A stretch of DNA of 64,000 nucleotides. It comes from Zoroaster sp. YZ-2022 (lineage: Eukaryota > Echinodermata > Asteroidea > Forcipulatida > Zoroasteridae). Shown piece after piece: positions 11,228 to 22,000 of this stretch (positions are counted from its first letter, which is position 1; each line of letters starts with the position of its first letter). The notes under the pieces are model-generated. The model was not told the DNA's origin. It saw only the letters and a list, made by a program, of their open reading frames with translations, and did no database searches. The stretch is from contig CM055823.1 in NCBI GenBank assembly GCA_029582265.1, positions 186,001 through 250,000 on the forward strand, given 5' to 3'. Both the position numbers and the translations under genes were made by a program.

Positions 11228-11735
11228 CTAAATATTTGGATCAGTATTTACACTAAAGTAAAGTAATACAAATGGGTGATATTTCATGCAAATACGGTAC
11301 AGGTATAAGATTTTTTCCATGGGAAAAACAACTTGGATAGTTTTCGGGGATTTTTTGGTTATCTACTTGAAATGAACCATTTACTTGTATTCAGTTAAAT
11401 ACATCACAATCCATGCTAACACCCCACCTCCCAATTCAATGTTGGTTTGGACTAATCTGCAGATTTTTTAAGTGTAAAACAAAACAATTAAATATTTGGA
11501 TCAGTATTTTTACTAAAGAGTAAGTATTAATACAAATGGGTGATATTTCATTACAAATACAATACAGGTATAAGATTTGTTTTCCATGTGAAAAACAACT
11601 TGGATGAGATTTTGGGGATTTTGTTGGTTATCTACTTGAAATGAACCATTTACTTGTATTCAGTATAAATACATCACAATCCATGTAACACCCACCCCCC
11701 ACCCCAATGCAATGTGGGTTTGGACTGTAATCTGC
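11228..11735. repeat. Tandem duplication of ~260 bp inside piggyBac copy 2
   Basis: Two adjacent related copies starting at AAATATTTGGATCAGTATTT (about 11228 and 11490), each ending near TGCAATGTGGGTTTGGACT-type sequence. Lies in the transposon's 3' non-coding segment. Confidence 0.75.
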
Positions 11736-11887
11736 GGCTTGTCCCACCATTCCCAACATTGAACAGAGAGGAACAAAACAAATAGTATAGATTTACAATC
11801 AAGTGATGTGGTATTTCTCAAAGCAAGGAACTATACACATAAATTTGTTTACAGATCATCTTTGTTTGTTTTCGCCTGCCTAATTTT

Positions 11888-13698
11888 TCAGTTACTGCAA
11901 ACAATGCAGTCGCGTTTCTTTCCATTGGGGGTTTTGCCAGGATAGTGCTGTTGCCCTATTGTCAACTCAATAGGAATATGGTATCTCAATTGACTTGTTG
12001 CGTTGCGTTCCCAGCAACAGCAAGCCCTGTACAATCCCTATACGAAAATCAAGATTACTGACATTTTGTTTCCTGCTATGCTGGTGAATAATACTCTGCT
12101 ATTGACAATACAGATATTCAGCATGAGAAAAAACTATCCCACCATTTCAAGCTTCTGTGTGTATGATTGTAGTACTGAAAACATTGGTTGGCAAGATCAG
12201 TTCCACCCATGTTTTTGTTGTAATCTTCAAGCCTAATTGGGCTTCATAACATCACAAAATCCACTTGTGCTTTTATTACACAGGTACTTTTTGGACAAAT
12301 CAGTGTTGCCTACATTAGTTAAAAGTGTTACCAGATTTTTGTCTTGCCAAACGATACACAATTGCCACCTTTCACCAAAAAAAATGGGTCATCTCCTTTC
12401 TTCATTTATGGTTTTGGGTTTGACTGGGGTATTCCTGTGATGTAACAGTTCTATCAGTCGTTCATTCTTAGCAAATCTGGTTTAACCTGTGTTTGAGACT
12501 CAGTGGAGACAGATTCTGCGCAGGGTTATACAGGTTGAGAAACTTCTGGACGAGGACTTCTATCAAGGGCCGAACTTTGGAAAGTTTGTCCCGTTTAGCC
12601 AAACTCTACGAGGAATTTGGTTATTTGAGATGTGGAGAATCGAAGAATTGAACTGAACCGATTACGGGACATGATTGACGGATAGAATGGGATGTGAAGA
12701 ATTTCAGATGTCGACCAGTACATCTTATTATTGAGAGGATTTGTTTATGCCCATAGCAATGAAGTGCCACAAATGCCATCATTTCTGGAATCTTGGTTTG
12801 GGTGCCAGGAGGGTGTTCATCAGAATTGATTCTATTGTTTGCTGCATAGCGATTGGTCTCGTCGACATATTCCACAAGTTGACAAAAATACAACGGATCT
12901 CTACGCCGACGGTGTGGCAAAGTCGCCGGTGGGGCCAGAATTTCCAGTGAACTGCACAGTCCCACACTCATAATGGTCTCGTCGTTTCCAACCAGATCGG
13001 AAATCTAACTTTCCTGTCGTCCTCCTTGATCTCGGTCGGCTATCACCTTGGTAGGTCGGCTGCAACAGAAAAACAAGGCAAGGAGGATTAATCTCGATCT
13101 ATCATTATTCATCATGTGGGATTGTGAATGTGAATTCCCCAACTTCTTGCATAATACGACTTGAGGGCCTTTCGAATGAGCTATTCTTTTGGAAGCTTGA
13201 GACTAAGAGTGCATTTTCAGCCTGTTAACGCTAAACAGCACGACAGCTATGAGTAAATGTTAAAATTTCTATGCTATAGGCCTACATCAACTTGCTGTTT
13301 CAATGAATACAAATATTACCCAACAAACTACTAATAATTGTACATTTTCACTTGACGTTTTTGACCCATGCACGGTCCAGGGGTGATTTGGTCAATCCTA
13401 TTAAAGGATCCATTTTCTAAATTTGCATTACTCAACTCCAACAGTTCTAACGCTATTTACGCTATAGCCTAGGAAAATAAGTGAATTACGGGTGGTGCAT
13501 TGCCATTGGGCCAGGAAGAGTAACGTTAACTGTTATTAATATTAGTTATTCATTTTTACTGTGATTTTGGCCTACCTCTTCAAGTTCAACGTCGTCGTCG
13601 TCGTCGTCGTCGTCATCCATTACTTCGTCATCTGATTCTGAGCCACTGTCTGCCAAAATCTCAGCCAAAATGTCATCATTTATGTCCGTTTCCATCAT
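11888..13698 (-). pseudogene. piggyBac transposase copy 2, internally deleted
   Basis: Starts at METDINDD (13698) with the same acidic, nine-Asp N-terminus. Exon 1 ends at 13576, intron 13060-13575, exon 2 from 13059, with the same phase-0 junction as copy 1. The C-terminal end, off-window in copy 1, is visible here: RDCIVCSN followed by a stop at 11888-11890, a Cys-rich tail typical of piggyBac transposases. The first catalytic motif (SPDES in copy 1) and the region containing the second (YCDNYYTS) are lost to the ~350-base deletion; the NMGGTDLANQ region is interrupted. Many extra indels break the frame. Confidence 0.85.
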
Positions 13699-14685
13699 AG
13701 TTACCTTCAAATTCACGTGACCGTTGTGGAAGCAAGTGGACGCTAGCACCAAAAACCGCAAAGTGACGCACTTTTCTTTTCATAAACTTTTATACTGCAT
13801 TCCTGTCAATAGAGGGCGCCAACCCCAAAAACCAACTCAAGCATTTTCCGGTGGTGATTTAAGTCGCCGTGGTCGTCAGGAGCATGCCGATTCCCGGCAC
13901 CTTTAAGAGCCACGGGAAGGAAGCGTATCACAACAAGGCTCTTTTTAGAGGCCCGTGGGATCGAAAGGGTTAATGTGAAGGCAACTAATAAACAAGTCGC
14001 ACAGGCTGATTTTGCGCTATGACCGGATAAAATAAAACAGGGGCAATGTTTTAATTTGTATTTACAGTTTGTTTTGGACTTGGTGATATTAATCTCTTAT
14101 CTTTCACCCTGTTTTTTTTCTTTTTTTCGTGCAATTCCTCTGATAAACCATGATTTTTTTTTTGTAAATGCTAAATTTTATAATATTTATCTCAAAGTGG
14201 TTTTCCTTTAGCTGAACAAAACCACTCACTAAAATTAACAGCCACAACAATAATTCTGGTGTCAAATTAAAGCTAAACGTTGGGAGTTAACACAAGCAAT
14301 ATTTGTCTGAACTTCAATGGAGTCAAGTATGTAAAACATAATGATTAACAATTTTCAGAAAACAATGCACTATGAATACAGTAGTTAAATCAGTTCAGTT
14401 CCAGCCACTATGCAAGGCAGTACCCTCCTGTCACTCTGTGGAATGAGAAAATAAAACAAATGTCAGTAGAGGCACCTATTATTTACCTGTCATCGCATCT
14501 TCCACAATTCTAATTCCGCTTGCCCCGGTTATCCGATTTCCCTTCGTGTCTCTGCTGCTCAGCTCAGTTGTCAAAGATGATTTACCGACTTTTACCCCGG
14601 TATATATATAGGCAGCGGAATGAATAAGCCGGGCGTTGTGCACACGATACGCACAAAAGACTAAGTTAGGCTGGTCCCTTTTTGT

Positions 14686-14802
14686 AACGGTTTTACCATA
14701 TACTTTACTAACCCATTAGAAACATGCACGGTCTACCATTTGGTAGACCGTCTCGAATCTGATAATCTTGAAGTCCTTATTACTGTAAAATGGTAAACCG
14801 TT
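14686..14802. repeat. Nested palindrome, second copy
   Basis: The inner 24-base palindrome (14728-14751) is identical to that at 3259-3282. The outer left arm has one extra T, so outer pairing is slightly imperfect. Conservation of the inner hairpin amid indel-rich surroundings is notable. Confidence 0.7.
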
Positions 14803-15299
14803 AGCCTTTACCATTTGTTTTCGCCGTAACCTGGTGACATCCAATCACCGTAAAGCGCTCGTATCGTGCACTCGGGAATGTTTGAATAGTTACAAGCATC
14901 CACTATAATGACAGATGTTTCACATTGAAGGTCTTTTCTTTGAGAGAATGGAAGACTTGTGAGACTTATGTAGACTATTAGGACAATATATTTAATTTAG
15001 CTTAATTCGTGGATTATTGTTAAAGTATTTGTCGGTTAATCATTCCAACCGATCAAATACCATGATCGGCTAAGTTTACACATAAATAGAGCAGTCGTAG
15101 CGGACTGTAGTCTAACATTTGGACATGTTGCACTGCATGCCGCCTCCACCTCTTAGATGTCTACCGAGACCAACTTCGTACGATGTGGCAAAAGTTGGGG
15201 TACAGAAGGATTCAGGACGCGTTTGCAGCTTCCGATGTACCTGATTTTCTATACTATGATATCATTGTGTATATTGTTTGTATTAATGTTTTTCTTTGT

Positions 15300-15436
15300 T
15301 TCCGCGCCTTGAGCGCTTGTCACGATGGGATATGTGCGCGCTGCACATCTTTATTATTATTATTATTATTTTATATTATTATTAATTTTTTTCTATTATT
15401 TTCTATTATTTTTATATTATTATTTTATATTATTAT
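15300..15436 (+). mobile_element. LINE-like 3' tail with (ATT)n, second copy
   Basis: Same GCGCCTTGAGCGC...GCACATCTTTATT tail as at 3830-3985, with a shorter ATT tract. No RT nearby. Confidence 0.4.
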
Positions 15437-16316
15437 GGCCTTTGCTTATCTAGAAGTCAGGCGTACGGACCTTAACTCGATTCATTATAATTAGGGGACG
15501 AAAAAATTGATACAGGTACGTTATATGCGCAGTGTTAATATAATTATCATTGCATGTTTAGGTTCGTAATGTAAAAATGTGATATTTGTACTTTATACAT
15601 AATCTATTTTGGACTTTGATAAACTTTATGGACTCTTAGCCAGTTCAGTGGCCTTCAATTGTCCAATGACATAAACTTGCCGCCAAAGCGGTATCCGGTG
15701 AAATTGCGCACCTTTAAAAAGTTTTCATGCATCCGTTGATAACGAAAGAGGGCGCTTCACAGCATGGCTGCAACAAACCAGACGGCCGCGGCACGTGCAC
15801 GAGACGTCTGCATAGCTCTATTGACTGGTTCATGACATAGATATATTTTACAGCTATTGGTGGTTTTGCTTTCTAAGCACATAGACTCCAAAGAAGCACG
15901 ATAGAGTTTCACCAACTGTAAGTTTAATGCTGTTGCGTTTAAAAACCCAACATAAATGTTGATACAAAATCGGCAGTGTGCCGTCACTCTTGAACTGTGT
16001 TATAAAGTCTACGACTAGGACTACGACTGGGGGTCGCAGAAATCATTTTCAAATGTACACACCATATTGAATTTATCTCTGCTGAAATCATTTTGTACTC
16101 GCATTTACAATGATTGATGGTAATATAGGTTAGATATGACGAAAAGTGGCAGAAAATAGTTTCGAATATTGGTTGTTCCATACAGTTTGCACAAGTTTCG
16201 TCCCATATATTTGTAGTTGAGTTCCTAAGCTGGAATTAGTACACGTTTTTGAAAAGCACAGGAAGACCTCCATATGTTTGTGCTAATCTCAATAGTGAAC
16301 CTATCGTGCTCTCGTT

Positions 16317-18924
16317 CAATATCCACTATTTGAATGCGTATACAACCCCACTGAATCATCTACCCCCCTTACCCACTCTTCCTTGATACCCGCTTCCTTC
16401 CATTCCCTGACTACCAAATTAATAATTATAATCCAATCAGTCCTTATTATAGCGGGACTGTCTCAAATTATGTTTTCACAGAATGCATGGGAGCTACACA
16501 GAACTTTTACGAACAACTCGAACGGGCTACTCTCACGTGAATTGACTCCTTCACCAGCTGCCCAGTCTGGCTGTAATTGCAATGGGTGTGGCTGTACTGT
16601 GCTCGAAATATTGATTCTAATAGGTGAGATAAGTACATTTGTATGCAACATATGGGAGAGAGAAATACAGAAACATAAGATAACCGGGCCAACAAATTGT
16701 GGCAAAACTTTTCTATTGAATCCATTAAATAACATTATTCAAAACCTTCACCAATCCAGTGACAGGTACGTTTGCCTAGGTTGGGCTTAATACAATGAGC
16801 TTGTGTTTCTTAACGATTTTGTTGTACCGCACAAGTATTGCCTTGGAATGATATGCCGCTTTTATTAGAAGGGCAAACAGTCCATATCAGCACCCAAGAG
16901 TCATTATGCAAGAGATCTAACTTTTCATGAGACATATATTTTGCACTGGAAAGCAGCCCTTGGTTTACATTAGTGGTGGCTCTGTAGATGAACGCAAGAC
17001 TGAGATGATGTCTGTTGGGTGGACACATTCGCATTTTCATATCTAATTCAAAAAGAATTACAAATAGGTTATAGTTGCATGTCCCTATTTCTTTGCACAT
17101 TTCATAATTTATAATATTAATGAAGATGATTTAAATGTTTTACTTCAATGCAATCATTGCATTTTATAATTGACTATTGTTTAATTAAAATTACTACCCT
17201 CATGACCAAAGTAGTAGTAGTAATTCTTGTGAGTTGCTACTGGTCACAAACTGATACCATTGCATACTCCGAGTTGATTCTGCTCTGCCATTAACATATT
17301 GCTTGAAAGTTACTAAACAAAATCTTAATGAAAACAAGGTCCATTTCTGCCGATTGCTGAAACAGCCAATGTCTCATTATACCCTAGTGAAAATAATAAT
17401 AAGGATAATAATTAAACATCCCAAATAAGACGATTTCAAACCAAAGATTTTCAAAGGGTTTGAAGTTGTTAGAAATTATACATGGTCATTCCATATGAAC
17501 TCGCCCAGAGGTCCCGTGTTGACTAACTCAAATTTTGGGTTCTCTGGTTGAGTTCATGTGGAATGGCACAGCTATTGAATGATAACAAATCAAACCAGTA
17601 CTACAACCTATTAAAATCATTTATAACCAATCCAAAACAATTTGATGATTCACACATCCCCCCATGTTGTCAATGAGTTTAATTTGTTGTTATGAATTGA
17701 TATTAAGAAATACTATGAACAAACATTGTCTGTGATTAAGTCCAAATAATGCATCTTCTAATGAACTTATTGAAAATGTAATATTCATGACCACTTTTCA
17801 TTTGTCTACTTACAGTGTTTATGTATGTGCAACATGTCCAAAAATTGCGTTGTCATTTTGCGGTTTAAAAGCGTAAGTATACAATTACATTTTGCTTTTG
17901 CTGTAATTTTCGAATTTATGGATGGTTAGGGGAATCATATTTTATAGTAAATATTGCCAGACGGTGACCTGTTTGAAAGTTTTTGTGTTCATATAGATTG
18001 TGAAAATCCCCCTCCAAAAAAAACCCTGCTGCTTCTGGTAGTCTTGTGGTCAGTGTTTGAGAAATGTTGAGTTTCAATGAGATTGCCAGGCCGGCAATCT
18101 CGTTGAAAAGTGATACAAACTTCCAATTTTCTTGAGGACCACAGCACAGCATGTGCCAACCGTTATTTCACACAAGATGCTTGAGACTGTTGACCACTTA
18201 CAGTCCAAGTAAGGTATTTCATAATAATTCACTAAGTTTTGTTTTTGGATGTTTTGCAAATGAGTATATACTTAAACTGTGCACAATGAGTAAAAATATA
18301 CACCCCAACCAAAAAACAAAGCGCCCCCTTTAAAAAAAACTTTTGGTCTAGATTCAAAAACTACTGGAGGCACTTTTCAGTCAAATAACCATTAATCTTT
18401 TCTCTCCCGTTTGGTGTGCATAATTGTCATGTTCTTAAAAGTTCCAGTGAACAAAGAATTGTTTTCAATGTAATGTTTAATAATAACTATATTGGTCCAC
18501 TCTCTCACTCTTTTGGACATGATTGCTTAATTTTCATCCATAAAATTGTTTAGCAAAATAAAGAGTGGCTGCAGTTCCTAGAGTTTCTCTATTGATTATT
18601 GGTTTATTTCAACCGAAAGTGCTCAATGAACTTAATGAATTAGAAACAAAAAGAAATGTAAGGGAGGGGACTTTCTTTAGATTGGGTATATTGTTAGAAA
18701 TACACTGTTTAGGAAAGAATTGCGGTGTTGGGGCCCAGTGTAACCAAAAAATGACAGTAATGCTCCTTGATATTAAATAATAAAAAAATTACTCATTGCT
18801 TAGTTTCTGGGATCCAGAGATTGGCAATTATGCAATTGTACCTGGTAATGCTAACAGTTTTGCCTTTTGTTTGGACCTGCTGCTAGGTATTTCAGTTCAA
18901 CAAAAAAATAATGCAAATATGAAG
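16317..18924 (+). repeat. Tandem ~2.6 kb unit A3
   Basis: Counterpart of A1 in the second block. More indels than A1 or A2; for example the poly-C stretch near the start is reduced to six C. Confidence 0.85.
16482..17169 (+). pseudogene. P-loop/SF3-helicase-like protein, copy A3 (degraded)
   Basis: Walker A is retained as GPTNCGKTFLL. FLNDF, the EGQTVH block and the DERKTEMMSV block are recognisable in scattered frames. The C-terminal part is more decayed than in A1: codons around the terminal Cys motif carry substitutions and indels. The stop equivalent is at 17167-17169. It is clearly not translatable as one protein. Confidence 0.55.
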
Positions 18925-20395
18925 TATCAATATCCACTATTTGAATGCGTATACAACCCCCCACCGAATCCTCTAACCCCCCTTACCCACTCTTCCTTGA
19001 TAATTCACTTCCCTTCCATTCCCTGACTACCAAGTGTCAAAATATAATCCAATCAGTCATATTTATAATAGGGACTGTACTCAAATTATGTTTTCTCACA
19101 GAATGCATGGGAACTACACAGGGGCACACGAACAACTCCAGACGGGCTACTCTCACGTGAATTGAACTCCTTCACCAAGCTGCCCAGTCTGGCTGTAATT
19201 GCAATAGAGTGTGGCTGTAACTGTGCTCGAGAAATATTGATTCACAATAAAATTGAGATAAGTACATTTGTAGCGGCATATGGGAGAGGGAAATACATGA
19301 AACATAAGATATGGAGCCAACAACAAATTGTGGCAAAACTTTTCTATTGAATCCATTAAGTAACATTATTCAAAACCTTCGCAATCCAGTGACAAGGTAC
19401 GTTTGCCTGGGTTGGAGCAGAAATACGTGAGCTTGTGTTTTCTTAACGATTTTTTGTTGTACACACAGTATTGCCTTGGAATGATATGCCGCTTTTATTA
19501 GAAAGGGGCAAACAGTCCATATCAACACCCAAGAGTCATTATGCAAGAGATCTAACTTTTCATAAGGACACTCCATATTTTGCACTGGAAGCAGCCCTTG
19601 GTTTACATTAGTGGTGGCTCTGTAGATGAACGCAAGACTGAGATGATGTCTCTTAGGTGGAGACACATTCGCATTTTCATATCAAATTCCACAAGAATAA
19701 CAAAAGGATATAGCTACATGGTCCCTTTTGCTTTGCACATTTCATACTGGATAATATTAATGAAGATGATTTAAATGATGCACTACAATGCAATCATTGC
19801 ATTTTATAAATGACTATTGTTAAATTAAAAGTACTACTACCTCATATTAAAAGTAGTAGTAATTCTTGTGAGTTGCTACTGGTGCACAAACTGATACCAT
19901 TACATACTCCGAGTTGATTCTTGCTCTGCCATTAACATATTGTGTACTTGAAAAGTTACTAAACAAAATCTTAATGAGAAAAGCAAGGTCCATTTCTTGC
20001 CGGATGCTGAAACAGCCAATGTCTCTATTATACCCTGATGAAAATAGCCAATATGAGGATAATAATAAACTTATCCCAAATAAGACGATTTCAAACCAAA
20101 GATTTTCAAATGGTTTGAAAGTTGTTAGAGTGTACATGGGTCATTCCATATGAACTCATGGAAGAGGTCCCGTGGTGACTAACTCAAATTTGGGTTCCTT
20201 CTGGTTGAGTTCATGTGTGAATGAGCACCGTATTTGAATTATTAACAAATCAAACCAGTACTACAAGCCTATTAAAATCATTTATAACCAATCCAAAAAA
20301 ACAATTTACTATTAGATGGAGTTCACACATCCCCCCATATTTGTCAATGGAAGTAATTAATTTGTTGTGAATTGATATTAAAGAAATACTATGAA
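18925..20395 (+). repeat. Tandem ~2.6 kb unit A4, cut by the gap
   Basis: Matches the first ~1.5 kb of the other units and runs into the N gap, so the tandem array may continue inside the unsequenced stretch. Confidence 0.85.
19102..19809 (+). pseudogene. P-loop/SF3-helicase-like protein, copy A4 (degraded)
   Basis: Counterpart of A1. The Walker A region is altered: the sequence before CAAATTGTGGCAAAACTT has extra bases and GPANCGKT is no longer readable as such. Downstream, ISGGSVDERKTEMMSLRWRH is intact, and the C-terminal part with stop at 19807-19809 is preserved. With the key nucleotide-binding loop damaged and frames broken, this is a pseudogene or a poorly assembled copy. Confidence 0.55.
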
Positions 20396-20895
20396 NNNNN
20401 NNNNNNNNNNNNNNNNNNNNNNNNNNNNNNNNNNNNNNNNNNNNNNNNNNNNNNNNNNNNNNNNNNNNNNNNNNNNNNNNNNNNNNNNNNNNNNNNNNNN
20501 NNNNNNNNNNNNNNNNNNNNNNNNNNNNNNNNNNNNNNNNNNNNNNNNNNNNNNNNNNNNNNNNNNNNNNNNNNNNNNNNNNNNNNNNNNNNNNNNNNNN
20601 NNNNNNNNNNNNNNNNNNNNNNNNNNNNNNNNNNNNNNNNNNNNNNNNNNNNNNNNNNNNNNNNNNNNNNNNNNNNNNNNNNNNNNNNNNNNNNNNNNNN
20701 NNNNNNNNNNNNNNNNNNNNNNNNNNNNNNNNNNNNNNNNNNNNNNNNNNNNNNNNNNNNNNNNNNNNNNNNNNNNNNNNNNNNNNNNNNNNNNNNNNNN
20801 NNNNNNNNNNNNNNNNNNNNNNNNNNNNNNNNNNNNNNNNNNNNNNNNNNNNNNNNNNNNNNNNNNNNNNNNNNNNNNNNNNNNNNNNNNNNNNN
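20396..20895. other. Assembly gap of 500 N
   Basis: Exactly 500 Ns, the usual placeholder for a gap of unknown size. The flanks differ in character: tandem unit A4 on the left, unique AT-rich DNA on the right. Continuity across it should not be assumed. Confidence 0.99.
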
Positions 20896-22000
20896 TCCAA
20901 AATTTGTAATATTTCACAAACCCCGAAAACATGGGTCTAGATTCCTTTTGTCATGATTGGATGTTAAAAAGAGTTTTTTAAAAAAATCTTTTTTTTTAAA
21001 TGTGGCAGCTAATTTGCATATTATGCAAATTTGAAGCCTTTCCACAAATATATTTAGTAGACTTTTAGTATGGTGTTCTGGGGACATTTCTGAAATGCAT
21101 AGCAGTGAAAAAAATTATGTTGCAATTAGTGGTGGGTCAACCACTATATTGACTGGACTACAAACAATTAGGAGGTTCGTATCAACATTGCAAAATAGTA
21201 AAATTTTACACAACTTGTTATTTTTTCTGTGTGTATTCAGCGTATAAAAGCTTGATTTTATGGAGTTCATGAAACAATTTCTAGTGGCAGATGTGATAGT
21301 AATATCTCTCCCAGATGTTCCTGTAGACAAGCCAAATCAATATTTAGGTTTGTTGTTGAAAATACAGTCTAGACGAATTTATTTGGGAGTGAGATGGGAG
21401 ATGAATGCAAATTCCTCCAAATAAAAGATTAGGGCTGACATAATGTCAGGTTGTCGAATATCTTTTGTTAAAATGCTGCTCATTAATGTTTTTAGTAATA
21501 TATCGCCGTAGCTGTCAGACTAACATGTCGTAAATATTTATTTTTATGGCTTTTTAAAAAGAGTTGTGTTTAATGCATTTGATTACGCCTATGGTGAATT
21601 GGTTTGGGACATTATATAGCGACATGTTATTGTTTTTATTAATGTTATTCTAGCAATATATTATATTGGCTGCAGGCCGAAATATGGGGAACAACATTTT
21701 GCTAAATCCATCGTGATTATTGGGAAATGGAATCAGGCGAGAGCAATGTACAATATACAACGGCGTGGGTCATGAAATTATAAAGTGTTCTTAACTTGGT
21801 CAAGGGTTTTCTTTATTATTACACACTGTAACAAATAATGTATGCAACAAATATGAAATTTCAAAGGATGATGCCAAATTCAATTTATCTTATCTGACCC
21901 CTATAATAACCTGTCACCCATTAGGCCTCCTGCACCCAACAGAAAAATCATCCCTGACACACATAGGCCTACACAATAAAATTTTAAAATATATATTTTC
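20896..22000. other. AT-rich non-coding sequence
   Basis: No gene recognised. Contains a near-perfect inverted pair of octamer-like motifs (ATTTGCAT / ATGCAAAT) at 21011-21031. The TAGGCCTA-type motif near 21923-21970 recurs elsewhere in the window. Confidence 0.6.

Larger units (their letters stand above)
11029..13973 (-). mobile_element. piggyBac transposon, copy 2, both ends present
   Basis: Complete termini: TTAACCCTTTC at 11029-11039 and its mirror GAAAGGGTTAA at 13963-13973, each with the TTAA target duplication. About 2.94 kb. The transposase is on the minus strand with a long 3' non-coding part (11033-11887) that itself contains a tandem duplication. An internal deletion of about 350 bases near 12440-12500 removes part of the catalytic core, so this copy is dead although its ends could still serve as a substrate for a transposase supplied elsewhere. 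Confidence 0.9.
11951..18924. repeat. Large duplicated block, copy 2
   Basis: Second copy of 1-7436 in the same orientation. It includes the TATA-like site (14601), the nested palindrome (14686-14802), the LINE-like tail (15300-15436) and unit A3. Confidence 0.85.

Noticed and set aside
20250..20956. Long open frames spanning the gap
   Set aside because: They are made almost entirely of undetermined residues from the 500 Ns.
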